Shown: in pieces, positions 1 through 6,910 of the stretch
Layout of the letters: each line of letters begins with the position of its first letter
Position numbering within the stretch: position 1 is the first letter of the stretch
NCBI RefSeq assembly: GCF_002159175.1
Contig: NZ_NFGZ01000008.1
Span: 1-64,000 of the forward strand
Origin: Flavonifractor sp. An92
GTDB taxonomy: Bacteria; Bacillota; Clostridia; Oscillospirales; Oscillospiraceae
Length of the DNA: 64,000 nt
Direction of reading: 5' to 3'
Notes under the pieces: model-generated
Database searches by the model: none
What the model was told of the DNA's origin: nothing
What the model saw: the letters and a program-made list of their open reading frames with translations, nothing else
Made by a program: the position numbers and the translations under genes

Positions 1-206
<206 letters not shown>

Positions 207-392
207 ATGGTATCTAAAGAGCTTTCGCTCTTCAAATCATCTTATTGAAGCCTAATTCATAGCTTCAAAGAAATTAATCAGTCGCCCCTTCACAAACTTG
301 CGCTTGCGAAGGACAACTTGTCCTTCTGGTGCTTCGTGTTTGATCACGTTGTTTAATTTACAAGGTACACGCTTCAGCCTTTCGGCTGACAG
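207..392 (-). ncRNA. 16S pre-rRNA leader
   Basis: Transcribed spacer between the promoter nearest the gene and the mature 16S 5' end; no open frame of note. It holds small hairpins: arms 374-379/384-389 and 217-222/227-232, both with GAAA tetraloops in the RNA sense, and an almost loopless palindrome at 309-325. A TTTCTTTGAAGC segment near 262-274 resembles a boxA antitermination element. Hairpins are seen directly; the boxA assignment is inference. Confidence 0.7.
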
Positions 393-398
393 TGCTTT

Positions 399-427
399 AT
401 TTTAGCACTTTCTTTTTCGCTTGTCAA
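399..427 (-). promoter_or_regulatory. rRNA promoter, nearest of four tandem copies
   Basis: On the minus strand: TTGACA (427-422), exactly 17 bp, TAAAAT (404-399). An A-rich GAAAAAAGGGC block lies directly upstream of the -35, as in the other three copies. Transcription would begin near 392. Confidence 0.85.
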
Positions 428-497
428 GCCCTTTTTTCAAATTTCTTTGAAGTTCAGAACTTTCATTCAAGCTGTTCGGCTCTCGCAGAACTCGTTT

Positions 498-526
498 AGT
501 TTACCACGCTCTTTCGAGCTTGTCAA
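498..526 (-). promoter_or_regulatory. rRNA promoter, second from the gene
   Basis: Minus strand TTGACA (526-521), 17 bp spacer, TAAACT (503-498). Preceded by the shared A-tract block CGAAAAAAGTTC. Confidence 0.85.
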
Positions 527-620
527 GAACTTTTTTCGAGGATTTTCAAGGTTTTCAACCTCAAACCACTCGTTTTCGTTCTTTCCCAAACACGTTCTCG
601 CTACTCACGCGAACTCATTT

Positions 621-649
621 ATTCTACCACACGCTCTCACGTTTGTCAA
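621..649 (-). promoter_or_regulatory. rRNA promoter, third from the gene
   Basis: Minus strand TTGACA (649-644), 17 bp spacer, TAGAAT (626-621), again behind an A-tract (TGAAAAAAGTGC). The spacer resembles that of its neighbour (AGAGCGTG-GG core), suggesting the promoters arose by duplication. Confidence 0.85.
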
Positions 650-749
650 GCACTTTTTTCAACTTTCTGAATCAGGTCCGTCCGGCTTCCGCCCGGTCTC
701 CTCACTCGTTTCGGTTGTTTTTCAGTGCCCTCTCGCAAGGCGCTCAGAT

Positions 750-778
750 AGAATACCACCCGACTCCCCATTTGTCAA
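750..778 (-). promoter_or_regulatory. rRNA promoter, distal copy
   Basis: Minus strand TTGACA (778-773), 17 bp spacer, TATTCT (755-750), with the A-tract block TGAAAAAAGGTG upstream. This is the outermost of the series and lies about 130 bp from the divergently transcribed metA. Confidence 0.82.
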
Positions 779-839
779 CACCTTTTTTCAGTTTCTTCTG
801 ACTTTTTTCGTGGGTGTCTCTCAGGGGTGGAAAAGCCCG

Positions 840-868
840 TTGCGCCTCCCCCTGAAATGTGTTACTCT
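840..868 (+). promoter_or_regulatory. possible metA promoter
   Basis: TTGCGC (840-845), 17 bp, TACTCT (863-868). Weak match, but it is the only plausible SigA site between the rRNA promoters and metA. No SAM riboswitch or T-box fits in the short gap. Confidence 0.35.
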
Positions 869-907
869 TACTCTATCAAATTACCAATGAAAAGGGAGAT
901 GCGGCCC

Positions 908-1825
908 ATGCCCATACGGATTCCGGATTCTCTGCCCGCCCGGGCAGTCCTTGAGAGCGAGAACATCTTTGTCATGACGGAATACCGGGCCATGCACCAG
1001 GACATCCGTCCTCTGAATGTGCTGATCCTCAACCTGATGCCCACCAAGATCGTCACCGAGACGCAGATCCTGCGTAAACTGTCCAATACCCCCCTGCAGA
1101 TCCAGGTCGAGCTGCTCCAGACCAGCAGCTATGTCTCCCGCCACACCGACGAGCACCATCTGGACTCCTTCTATACCACATTTGATAAAGTGAAGGACCG
1201 TAATTTTGATGGTCTCATCATCACCGGCGCGCCGGTGGAGAACATGGACTTTGATCAGGTGGACTATTGGGAAGAGCTGTGCGAGATCATGACCTGGTCC
1301 AAAACCCACGTCCACTCCACCCTGCACATCTGCTGGGGGGCCCAGGCGGGGCTCTACTTCCACCACGGCATCGCCAAGCATACTCTGCCCAAGAAACTCT
1401 TCGGCGTGTACGAGCACCGGGTGCTCAAGCCCAGCTCCCCCCTCTTCCGGGGCTTTGACGATGTATTCTACGCCCCCCACTCCCGCTATACCGAGGTACT
1501 GGAGCAGGACATCCGGGCCACCCCCGGTCTGGAGCTCATTGCCACCTCTTCCGAGGCGGGCGTGTATGCGGTTAAGACGGAGGATAGCCGACAGTTCTTT
1601 ATCATGGGCCACCCGGAGTACGACCCGGACACCCTGTCCCGGGAGTACTGGCGGGATGTGAACAAGGGCCTGGAGATCGCCGTGCCCGCCCACTACTTCC
1701 CGGACAACGATCCCAACCGGGTGCCGGTGGTGCGCTGGCGCAGCGCGGGGCAGCTCCTCTATACCAACTGGCTCAATTACTACGTGTACCAGACCACTCC
1801 CTACGATCTGGCCAAGCTGAACTGA
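908..1825 (+). CDS. metA: homoserine O-acetyltransferase (MetA type)
   Basis: Transfers an acyl group from acyl-CoA to homoserine, the committed step of methionine synthesis, in the cytoplasm. The 305-residue protein fits the MetA family (about 300-310). With the ATG at 908 the family's key residues fall on canonical numbers: Lys47 in LNLMPTK, nucleophile Cys142 in HICWGA, His235 and Glu237 in MGHPEY. That numbering and a GGGAG 10 nt upstream decide the start over earlier in-frame ATGs. Residue 111 in ITGAPVE is Glu; Bacillus-type MetA enzymes with Glu here use acetyl-CoA, while E. coli with Gly uses succinyl-CoA, so acetyl-CoA is inferred. A single-gene unit, divergent from the rRNA operon and closed by a terminator. 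Confidence 0.95.
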   Translation: MPIRIPDSLPARAVLESENIFVMTEYRAMHQDIRPLNVLILNLMPTKIVTETQILRKLSNTPLQIQVELLQTSSYVSRHTDEHHLDSFYTTFDKVKDRNFDGLIITGAPVENMDFDQVDYWEELCEIMTWSKTHVHSTLHICWGAQAGLYFHHGIAKHTLPKKLFGVYEHRVLKPSSPLFRGFDDVFYAPHSRYTEVLEQDIRATPGLELIATSSEAGVYAVKTEDSRQFFIMGHPEYDPDTLSREYWRDVNKGLEIAVPAHYFPDNDPNRVPVVRWRSAGQLLYTNWLNYYVYQTTPYDLAKLN

Positions 1826-1828
1826 TCC

Positions 1829-1865
1829 AAAGGCCGCGGAACCCATCGAGTTCCGCGGCCTTTTT
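1829..1865 (+). terminator. intrinsic terminator of metA
   Basis: GC-rich stem AAAGGCCGCGGAAC, 7 nt loop, complementary arm, then TTTTT. Strong rho-independent terminator starting a few bases after the metA stop. Confidence 0.93.
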
Positions 1866-1884
1866 GTATCCATTTGTAACTAGC

Positions 1885-1933
1885 TTTTCATTTGCGACAA
1901 GTGTAGCATATAATTGAACTACGACAAATGACG
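1885..1933 (+). promoter_or_regulatory. promoter with candidate BlaI-type operators
   Basis: TTTTCA (1885-1890), 18 bp, TATAAT (1909-1914). Two similar sites straddle it: CGACAAGTGTAG (1895-1906, in the spacer) and CGACAAATGACG (1922-1933, after the start point); a related TTACAAATGG lies upstream on the other strand near 1871-1880. BlaI/MecI operators are built on an ACA-N2-TGT dyad, which the first site has. Autorepression of the following operon is inferred. Confidence 0.5.
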
Positions 1934-1951
1934 CAAATTGGAGGGATGACC

Positions 1952-2338
1952 ATGAAGCTGCGCAGACTGCCCGACGCGGAGCTGGAGGTGATGCAGGCCC
2001 TGTGGTCGGCCAGCGAGCCGGTGCCCCGCTCCTGGCTGGAAGAACGCTTCTCGGGACACAACTGGACGGCCAGCACGGTGAACACCTACCTCTCCCGTCT
2101 GGGAGAAAAGGGATTTCTCACCGTGGAGCGCCGGGGCAAGACCAACTACTACACGCCTGTGGTGTCCCTGGCGGAGTATCAGGCCTTTGAGAGCCGGAGC
2201 GTGCTGCACAAGCTCTTCGGCAGCTCGGTGAAAACCTTTCTCGCCGCCCTGGCCGGCCCCGACGGCCTGAGCGACGAGGAGGCCCGAGAACTCCAGGCCT
2301 ATCTGGACGAACAGAAGAAAGGAGGCAATGACCCATGA
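1952..2338 (+). CDS. BlaI/MecI/CopY family transcriptional repressor
   Basis: 128-residue winged-helix repressor. The N-terminal LRRLPDAELEVMQALW and the TASTVNTYLSRLGEKGFL recognition helix plus wing (VERRGKTNYYTP) are typical of BlaI; the C-terminal third would dimerise. Family members block a promoter until a partner BlaR1/M56 membrane protease is triggered, usually by cell-wall stress or beta-lactam, and the repressor is cleaved. The start at 1952 has GGAGGG 7 nt upstream; in-frame ATGs at 1928 and 1946 have poorer spacing. Its stop overlaps the next start (ATGA), so translation is coupled to the sensor genes downstream. Confidence 0.88.
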   Translation: MKLRRLPDAELEVMQALWSASEPVPRSWLEERFSGHNWTASTVNTYLSRLGEKGFLTVERRGKTNYYTPVVSLAEYQAFESRSVLHKLFGSSVKTFLAALAGPDGLSDEEARELQAYLDEQKKGGNDP

Positions 2339-4242
2339 AAGCCCCCCGCACCTGGTTCTCCACCTCCCTGCGGGGAGACGCAAGGTCCCTGCGCCGCCGC
2401 TTCGCGGTGCTCTTCCACCCGGGCGTGCGGAGAGGGCGGGTGCTGCTGCTCCTACTGGCGCTGGTGGTGGCGCTGAGCGGCGGACTGGTGGCCTGCCAGA
2501 CCGCCACGCAGACGGAGCGCCTCTGCCGGGAGCGATTTGAGGCCGCCCTGGCCGTCACACGCCACTTGGTCAGCGGGGACCACCCCGACCACACCGGCGA
2601 CACCTTCCAGGATGCAGACGGCCAGACCTGGTACCACTGCACCCACTACGCCTCGCAGGAAGAACTCTGGAATGCCCTGGGCGAAGTCTTTACCGACGGC
2701 TATTTGCAGGCCTTCTCCAACCTGGAGGGTTGCTTTCAGGACCGGGAGAACGGCCTCTGGTGCGCGGTACTCTCCCTCTACGATGTCTCCCCCTGGCTGA
2801 GTGAGGACACCGCCGACCTGGACACCCTCCAGGTCCTGTCCCAGGAGGGGGACCGCATCGTCTTTACCATGGACTGCAGCGCCACGGCGGGCCAGCCGGT
2901 GCCCAACTATTTTGCCCTGGAACAGTCCGACGGCGTGTGGCACTTCTCGGCGTGCTTCTCGGCGGAAGATGTCCGGGGCGTTTTGTCGGAGGAGACGGTC
3001 CTCGCCGCCTTCCGCACCGGCGAGGGCGAGGAGGCCCAGGAGCTCACGGACACCGTGGCGGAGCGCCTTCCACTGGACGGCCAGACGCTGGCCGTGGTCC
3101 GCTCGGAGGGCCCCCACGTCCACGGCCTGGGCGCACTGGAGGTGGGAACGGTGGACAACACCACCGGCACCCTGACCGCGCCGCTCTTCTATGTAGGCGC
3201 GGATGAGTTTCAGTACCAGCTCCGCTCCGGCGACGGCTGGGCGGAGGTCCGCTACACCGCCTGGCAGATGTACCAGGGTATCCTCTATCCCCAAGCGGGG
3301 GTGCTGCTGTGGGACGGCAGCGTGTGGCAGCGCATCTGGCCCGACGTGGGGAACGAGTGGTACCTCTCCTACTGGGAGGGGCGCACCGCTGAGCTGGGCG
3401 ACGACGGCTTCTCCCTCTACGCCACCGACGAAAACGGCTCTTCCACCGGGGAACTGCTGACCACTGTTTCCAATGAAGAGCTGGCCCTTCTGCGGGAGGG
3501 CGCGCTGTACAGCCGGGACCTGCAGGTCTCCCCCGCCGTCCGCGCCGCCATCCAGGACGCTTTGGCCTCCGGTCCCATCCGCCTGACCGCCATTACCCCG
3601 ACGGGGACCTTCTCCGGCCTGGAAGTCTATCAGGTGGTCTGGGAAATGTACGCCAATGACGCCTGGCAATCCATGTCCAGCGCCGACACCCCCTGGTATG
3701 CCTTTTTTGACGGGCAGGAGACCCTGCTGGACGTCCGCACCTCCGCGCCCGAGGCGCTGGAGGAGACCGCCCTGGCAGTCCGCTGGGGGCTTACAGACCC
3801 AGAATACGCCTTGACCGATGAAACGCAGTCGACCTGGTACGGCCTGACCGGACCGGCGGAGCTGGATGAACTTCTGGGCGGTGCCCCCACGGTGGAGGCG
3901 CTGCCCTATGAGGCGGACCAGCCCGGCAGCCATTGGGAGCGCCGGAGCTGGGAGGGTCTCTCTCTGGAATGTCTGGTACACGCCGACGGCACCTCCTGGC
4001 TCTACCGCCTGGAGACCACCCGGCCCGACCTCTTCACCCGCCGGGGTGCCCATGTGGGCATGTCCCGGGAGGAGGTCCTGGCCCTCTACCCCGCCGCCTC
4101 CAGCGGCTCCCCCTGGGATTGGGACGAAACGGCCGGCAAGAACCTCTGGGTGGGCCCCGACACCATCCCCGGCTTCTATCTGGGCTTCCAGATGGAGAAC
4201 GGCCGGGTGGCTGCCATCCGGCTCCTCAACTTCTACGACTGA
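2335..4242 (+). CDS. membrane-anchored extracellular protein resembling the C-terminal half of a BlaR1/M56 sensor
   Basis: 635 residues. A basic stretch (SLRRRFAVLFHPGVRRGR, about 18-35) leads into one membrane segment (36-54) ending in LVACQ, then a long acidic region of repeated Trp/Tyr-containing units that would lie outside the cell. In M56 proteins this basic-linker-plus-final-helix layout normally follows the peptidase domain, yet here the peptidase is the next gene. The end of that downstream protein (residues 274-287) and the start of this one read like a broken junction. LVAC could also be a lipobox, although the segment is far from the N-terminus. No catalytic motif or named domain was recognised in the outer part; ligand sensing is inferred from context. 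Coupled to the repressor gene by an ATGA overlap. Confidence 0.72.
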   Translation: MKAPRTWFSTSLRGDARSLRRRFAVLFHPGVRRGRVLLLLLALVVALSGGLVACQTATQTERLCRERFEAALAVTRHLVSGDHPDHTGDTFQDADGQTWYHCTHYASQEELWNALGEVFTDGYLQAFSNLEGCFQDRENGLWCAVLSLYDVSPWLSEDTADLDTLQVLSQEGDRIVFTMDCSATAGQPVPNYFALEQSDGVWHFSACFSAEDVRGVLSEETVLAAFRTGEGEEAQELTDTVAERLPLDGQTLAVVRSEGPHVHGLGALEVGTVDNTTGTLTAPLFYVGADEFQYQLRSGDGWAEVRYTAWQMYQGILYPQAGVLLWDGSVWQRIWPDVGNEWYLSYWEGRTAELGDDGFSLYATDENGSSTGELLTTVSNEELALLREGALYSRDLQVSPAVRAAIQDALASGPIRLTAITPTGTFSGLEVYQVVWEMYANDAWQSMSSADTPWYAFFDGQETLLDVRTSAPEALEETALAVRWGLTDPEYALTDETQSTWYGLTGPAELDELLGGAPTVEALPYEADQPGSHWERRSWEGLSLECLVHADGTSWLYRLETTRPDLFTRRGAHVGMSREEVLALYPAASSGSPWDWDETAGKNLWVGPDTIPGFYLGFQMENGRVAAIRLLNFYD

Positions 4243-4260
4243 GGGAGGGATTTTCGCTTC

Positions 4261-5124
4261 ATGTTTGATCTCCCCACTCTGTTGGAGGTGAGCCTCTCCA
4301 CCGCGCCGGTGATCCTGCTACTGCTCCTGCTGGGCCCGCTGCTGGAAAAGCGGTACGTCCCACGCTGGCGCTACTGGGCCTGGCTAGTGGTGGCAGTGCG
4401 GCTGCTGCTCCCTGTGAACTTCTCCCTGCCGGAGCCTCTGGTGGAGCTGACGCCTCCGGAGTTCACCACCACCCCGGTCGTGACCCCCGGCACCGCGCCC
4501 ACTCCTTCCACCGCGGCCCTGAGCCCCCCTGTCCCATCCTCGCCCCGTCCGGTCCTCACGCCCCGGCCGAATCCGGTCCCGCCTGTGGCTCCGAATGTTG
4601 ACGAATCTGCTCCGCTCCTCTCCCTCTCCCAGATCCTGCCCTGGGTGTGGATGGCGGGTGCGCTGGGAGTGGTCCTCTGGAATCTGGTGGGCTGGCTGCG
4701 CTTCCGCCGGTGGATCAAACGCTGGGCCGTCCCGGAGCCATCCCTGGAGGCCGCCGCCCGGGCAGCGGAGCTGTCCCCGCTCACGGTGCGGCTCCTCCGC
4801 TGTCCGGGGCTGTCAGGCCCCATGATGACGGGGCTCTTCCGGCCCACGGTGCTCCTCCCCGACCCGCCGCCGGAGGGAGAGGTCCTCTCCTTCGTCCTTC
4901 TCCACGAGCTCACCCACTTCCGCCGCCGGGACATCTGGTACAAAACCCTCCTGCTCCTGGCGGCAGCGGTCCACTGGTTCAATCCCCTGGTGTGGTTGAT
5001 GCTCCGCGCGGCGGAGGGCGACCTGGAGCGCGCCTGCGACGCCGACGTGCTCCGCGCCCTGCCGCCGGAGGCCCGGGATCCCTACGCCTCCGCCATCCTG
5101 GCCGCCGCCCGCCGGGGCAGCTAA
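4261..5124 (+). CDS. M56 family membrane metallopeptidase (BlaR1-like), peptidase half only
   Basis: 287 residues. Membrane helices at about 12-27 and 37-52, a Pro/Thr-rich outer loop (60-112), a third helix at 124-146, and a cytoplasmic gluzincin core with HELTH at 215-219 (zinc ligands and general base) followed by a hydrophobic helix (227-248) and the family's ERACDADVL. BlaR1-type proteases cleave BlaI-type repressors when a signal is sensed outside. The protein stops at AAARRGS, where family members normally continue through a linker and last helix into a sensor domain; that part appears to be supplied by the gene before it. GGGAGGGA precedes the ATG by 11 nt. A terminator follows the stop within 10 bp. 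Confidence 0.88.
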   Translation: MFDLPTLLEVSLSTAPVILLLLLLGPLLEKRYVPRWRYWAWLVVAVRLLLPVNFSLPEPLVELTPPEFTTTPVVTPGTAPTPSTAALSPPVPSSPRPVLTPRPNPVPPVAPNVDESAPLLSLSQILPWVWMAGALGVVLWNLVGWLRFRRWIKRWAVPEPSLEAAARAAELSPLTVRLLRCPGLSGPMMTGLFRPTVLLPDPPPEGEVLSFVLLHELTHFRRRDIWYKTLLLLAAAVHWFNPLVWLMLRAAEGDLERACDADVLRALPPEARDPYASAILAAARRGS

Positions 5125-5130
5125 ATGAAA

Positions 5131-5165
5131 CGCCCGCACGGCAATCACCGTGCGGGCGCTTTTCA
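5131..5165. terminator. bidirectional intrinsic terminator
   Basis: Perfect 11 bp stem CGCCCGCACGG with a 6 nt loop; CTTTTC follows on the plus strand (end of the M56 operon) and TTTCATTT on the minus strand, where it could also end the leftward transcript from 5678. Confidence 0.85.
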
Positions 5166-5185
5166 AACAGGTCCAGACATAGCAC

Positions 5186-5666
5186 AACCCCCCAGCCGTC
5201 CAGCGCGACTGGGGGGTTACTTCTGATTCTGAATCTCTACCATGTCTCAACCTCATGCTTTCTACAGATTTGCGCTTGTTTGAAATCCGGTTTCCAAGAA
5301 TCCATAAACCTACATTTCCGTGAATCTCGATTTGGTGCTAAGTCATCCTTTTACGATACTTCGTTTCGGGGGCTTTGGCACGCCATTTTCGCACATGCGA
5401 ATGAGTTTGGAACCTGTCGCGTTTTGGAATCTTTGGTTTGCTCTGGACCCTTGGTCCTTTGCGCTTGGGTTTTTGCTTGTTTCCAGATTTCGTTTGGCGC
5501 TGATACAGATGCCCTTTTGCTCTTTTAGGAGAACAAATTTTTTGTGGATTTCTTGGATGGATTTCTTCTAGGTCATGCGATCTATATGAAAATCTCCAAG
5601 CTCCGGGTCATCTGTGAAAGTGGGGGTCGCGTCCTCTTAGTACATTGGACTCTCTCCTTTCTTTCT
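5186..5666 (-). ncRNA. candidate long noncoding RNA of unknown class
   Basis: This 480 bp stretch is clearly more AT-rich than its surroundings and has no convincing gene on either strand. A consensus promoter at 5701-5673 would transcribe it leftward. Hairpins seen: 5445-5449/5453-5457 (GGACC arms), 5388-5393/5396-5401 (TTCGCA arms), and a 10 bp stem at 5186-5195/5209-5218 near the far end, followed by the terminator at 5131-5162. Near the 5' end an AAAGGAGAG is followed by an AATG whose frame ends after two codons. It does not match what I know of tmRNA, RNase P RNA, SRP RNA or 6S RNA. Promoter and hairpins are observed; that it is a functional RNA is inference. Confidence 0.45.
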
Positions 5667-5672
5667 GGCTAT

Positions 5673-5701
5673 ATTGTACTATCAGAACCCGGTTTTGTCA
5701 A
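5673..5701 (-). promoter_or_regulatory. strong SigA-type promoter facing left
   Basis: Minus strand TTGACA (5701-5696), 17 bp, TACAAT (5678-5673), with AAAAAGGGC directly upstream of the -35, much like the rRNA promoters. No gene lies downstream for 3 kb on this strand apart from the candidate RNA. Confidence 0.82.
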
Positions 5702-5729
5702 GCCCTTTTTAGGAAATTCTCATAAGAAA

Positions 5730-5764
5730 ATAAGCAAAGCCCCGCTCCCATCAGGGAGCGGGGC
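5730..5764 (-). terminator. terminator of spoVAC
   Basis: 11 bp stem (GCCCCGCTCCC) with a 4 nt loop; on the minus strand it is followed by TTTGCTTATTTTC. Confidence 0.85.
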
Positions 5765-5773
5765 CGCAGGGCG

Positions 5774-6229
5774 TCACCCGCCGCCCAGGAGCACCAGGAT
5801 CAGCCCGTAGAGTACGCTGGCGGTGATGCCGTACACCAGCACCGGCCCGGCAATGGTGAACATTTTGACGCAGGTGCCGGTGGTGAAGCCCTCGCTGCGG
5901 AACTCCAGCGCGGGGGCGGCCACGGCGTTGGCAAAGCCGGTGATGGGCACCAGGGTGCCGGCGCCGGCGTGCTTGGCCAGGCGGTCAAAGACCCCCAGCC
6001 CGGTGGTCAGGGCGGAGAGGAAAATGAGGCTCACCGACACCGCGCCGGCGGCTACGTCCTCCTCCAGCCCCAGGGAGAGGTACCACTCCCGCAGTCCCTG
6101 GCCCAGGGCGCAGATGGACCCGCCCACCAGAAAGGCCCAGACCAGGTCCTTCCACAGCGGGGAGGGCCTGGATTTTTTCTGTACATAGGCCTGATATTCC
6201 TGCTCGCTCATATCCACGGCGCATCCCAT
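5774..6229 (-). CDS. spoVAC: stage V sporulation protein AC
   Basis: Component of the SpoVA complex that moves calcium-dipicolinate across the inner spore membrane. 151 residues with about four membrane helices and the family signature GTLVPITGFANAVAAPALEF, then KMFTIAGPVLVYGI. Normally in an operon with spoVAD and spoVAE; here it stands alone at the end of a minus-strand series. A likely SigG promoter lies immediately upstream. Two starts are possible: ATG 6229 (MGCAVD) and ATG 6211 (MSEQEY); the predicted start point near 6234 leaves little leader for the first. Confidence 0.93.
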   Translation of the reverse strand: MGCAVDMSEQEYQAYVQKKSRPSPLWKDLVWAFLVGGSICALGQGLREWYLSLGLEEDVAAGAVSVSLIFLSALTTGLGVFDRLAKHAGAGTLVPITGFANAVAAPALEFRSEGFTTGTCVKMFTIAGPVLVYGITASVLYGLILVLLGGG

Positions 6230-6240
6230 CCTTTCTCCCC

Positions 6241-6270
6241 TAGGATGCCCGGACGGGGGCGGGGTTATGC
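6241..6270 (-). promoter_or_regulatory. predicted SigG (forespore) promoter for spoVAC
   Basis: Minus strand GCATA (6270-6266), 18 bp, CATCCTA (6247-6241). This fits the Bacillus SigG pattern gHATR-N17/18-CATNNTA and the forespore role of SpoVA. The match is seen; sigma use is inferred. Confidence 0.6.
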
Positions 6271-6272
6271 GC

Positions 6273-6515
6273 TCAGCTCAGCTCCTGGTACATAGCCGGG
6301 GCGTCGGCCTTGCCCACGTGCTCACTGACGTTGAGGACCTGGACCTTCACGCTCCGCTCGCCGAAGCGCAGCTCCAGCACGTCCCCCTCCTTCACGTCAT
6401 AAGAGGCCTTCACGGGGCGGCCGTTGGCGGTGACCCGCTGGTTGTCGCAGGCCTCATTGGCCACAGTACGCCGCTTGATGAGGCGGGAGACTTTCAGCCA
6501 TTTATCCAAACGCAT
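6273..6515 (-). CDS. rqcP: S4-domain RNA-binding protein of ribosome quality control
   Basis: 80 residues consisting of one S4 domain: MRLDKWLKVSRLIKRRTVA, a central ANGRPVKASYDVKEGD and a C-terminal strand. It matches Bacillus YabO/RqcP (about 86 aa), which holds peptidyl-tRNA on stalled 50S subunits while RqcH adds alanine tails. AAAGGAG lies 8 nt before the ATG. It follows hup, mazG and a yabM-like gene, the same set as the Bacillus yabM-yabN-yabO cluster, with hup inserted. Confidence 0.92.
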   Translation of the reverse strand: MRLDKWLKVSRLIKRRTVANEACDNQRVTANGRPVKASYDVKEGDVLELRFGERSVKVQVLNVSEHVGKADAPAMYQELS

Positions 6516-6541
6516 CTGTAATACTCCTTTCCTGATATGCC

Positions 6542-6570
6542 GAACGGCCCCGGGAGACCCGGGGCCGTAG
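6542..6570 (-). other. perfect GC hairpin between hup and rqcP
   Basis: 11 bp arms ACGGCCCCGGG (6544-6554) and CCCGGGGCCGT (6558-6568) with a 3 nt loop, but no U-run on either side. More likely an mRNA-stabilising or processing structure at the 3' end of hup than a terminator. Confidence 0.6.
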
Positions 6571-6583
6571 GATGGTTTTTTGT

Positions 6584-6862
6584 TTACTTGGCCACCGCGT
6601 CCTTCAGGGGACGGCCGGGCTTGAACATGGGCACCTTGGCCGCGGGGATGTCGATGGTCTTTTCGGGGTCCCGGGGGTTGCGGCCGGTGCGGGCGGCCCG
6701 CTCCCGGACCTCAAAGGCGCCGAAGCCCACCAGCTGCACCTTCTCGCCGTCAGCCAGGGCGGCGGTGATGACGTCCAGCGCGGCGTTCAGGGCGTTCTCC
6801 ATGTCTTTCTTGGACAGGCCGGCCTGCTGGGCGGCCGCGGCGATCAGTTCCGTCTTATTCAT
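6584..6862 (-). CDS. hup: HU family DNA-binding protein
   Basis: 92-residue histone-like nucleoid protein that binds and bends DNA as a dimer. It starts MNKTELIAAAA, with VQLVGFGAFEVRERAARTG leading into the beta-arm (RNPRDPEKTIDIPAAKVP) whose Pro tip intercalates DNA, and ends FKPGRPLKDAV. AGGAGG lies 6 nt before the ATG. It sits between mazG and rqcP; this insertion of hup into the yabN-yabO cluster is common in Clostridia. Confidence 0.96.
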   Translation of the reverse strand: MNKTELIAAAAQQAGLSKKDMENALNAALDVITAALADGEKVQLVGFGAFEVRERAARTGRNPRDPEKTIDIPAAKVPMFKPGRPLKDAVAK

Positions 6863-6910
6863 GATATTCCTCCTGTGTGTGATGGGTGCCCCTTCTCGGG
6901 GGCTTCGGGC

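Noticed and set aside
790-907. SAM riboswitch or T-box before metA
   Set aside because: The gap is too short and lacks the conserved elements; only a weak promoter and a small hairpin (around 830-855) were seen.
2335-4242. Simple lipoprotein interpretation of the 635-residue protein
   Set aside because: The LVAC lipobox-like site is at residue 54 behind a long basic stretch, unlike a normal lipoprotein signal; the layout better fits the last helix of an M56 sensor, so lipoprotein is kept only as an alternative.
5320-5810. Short plus-strand open frames in the AT-richer gap
   Set aside because: No ribosome sites, no recognisable family, and the strong promoter there points the other way.
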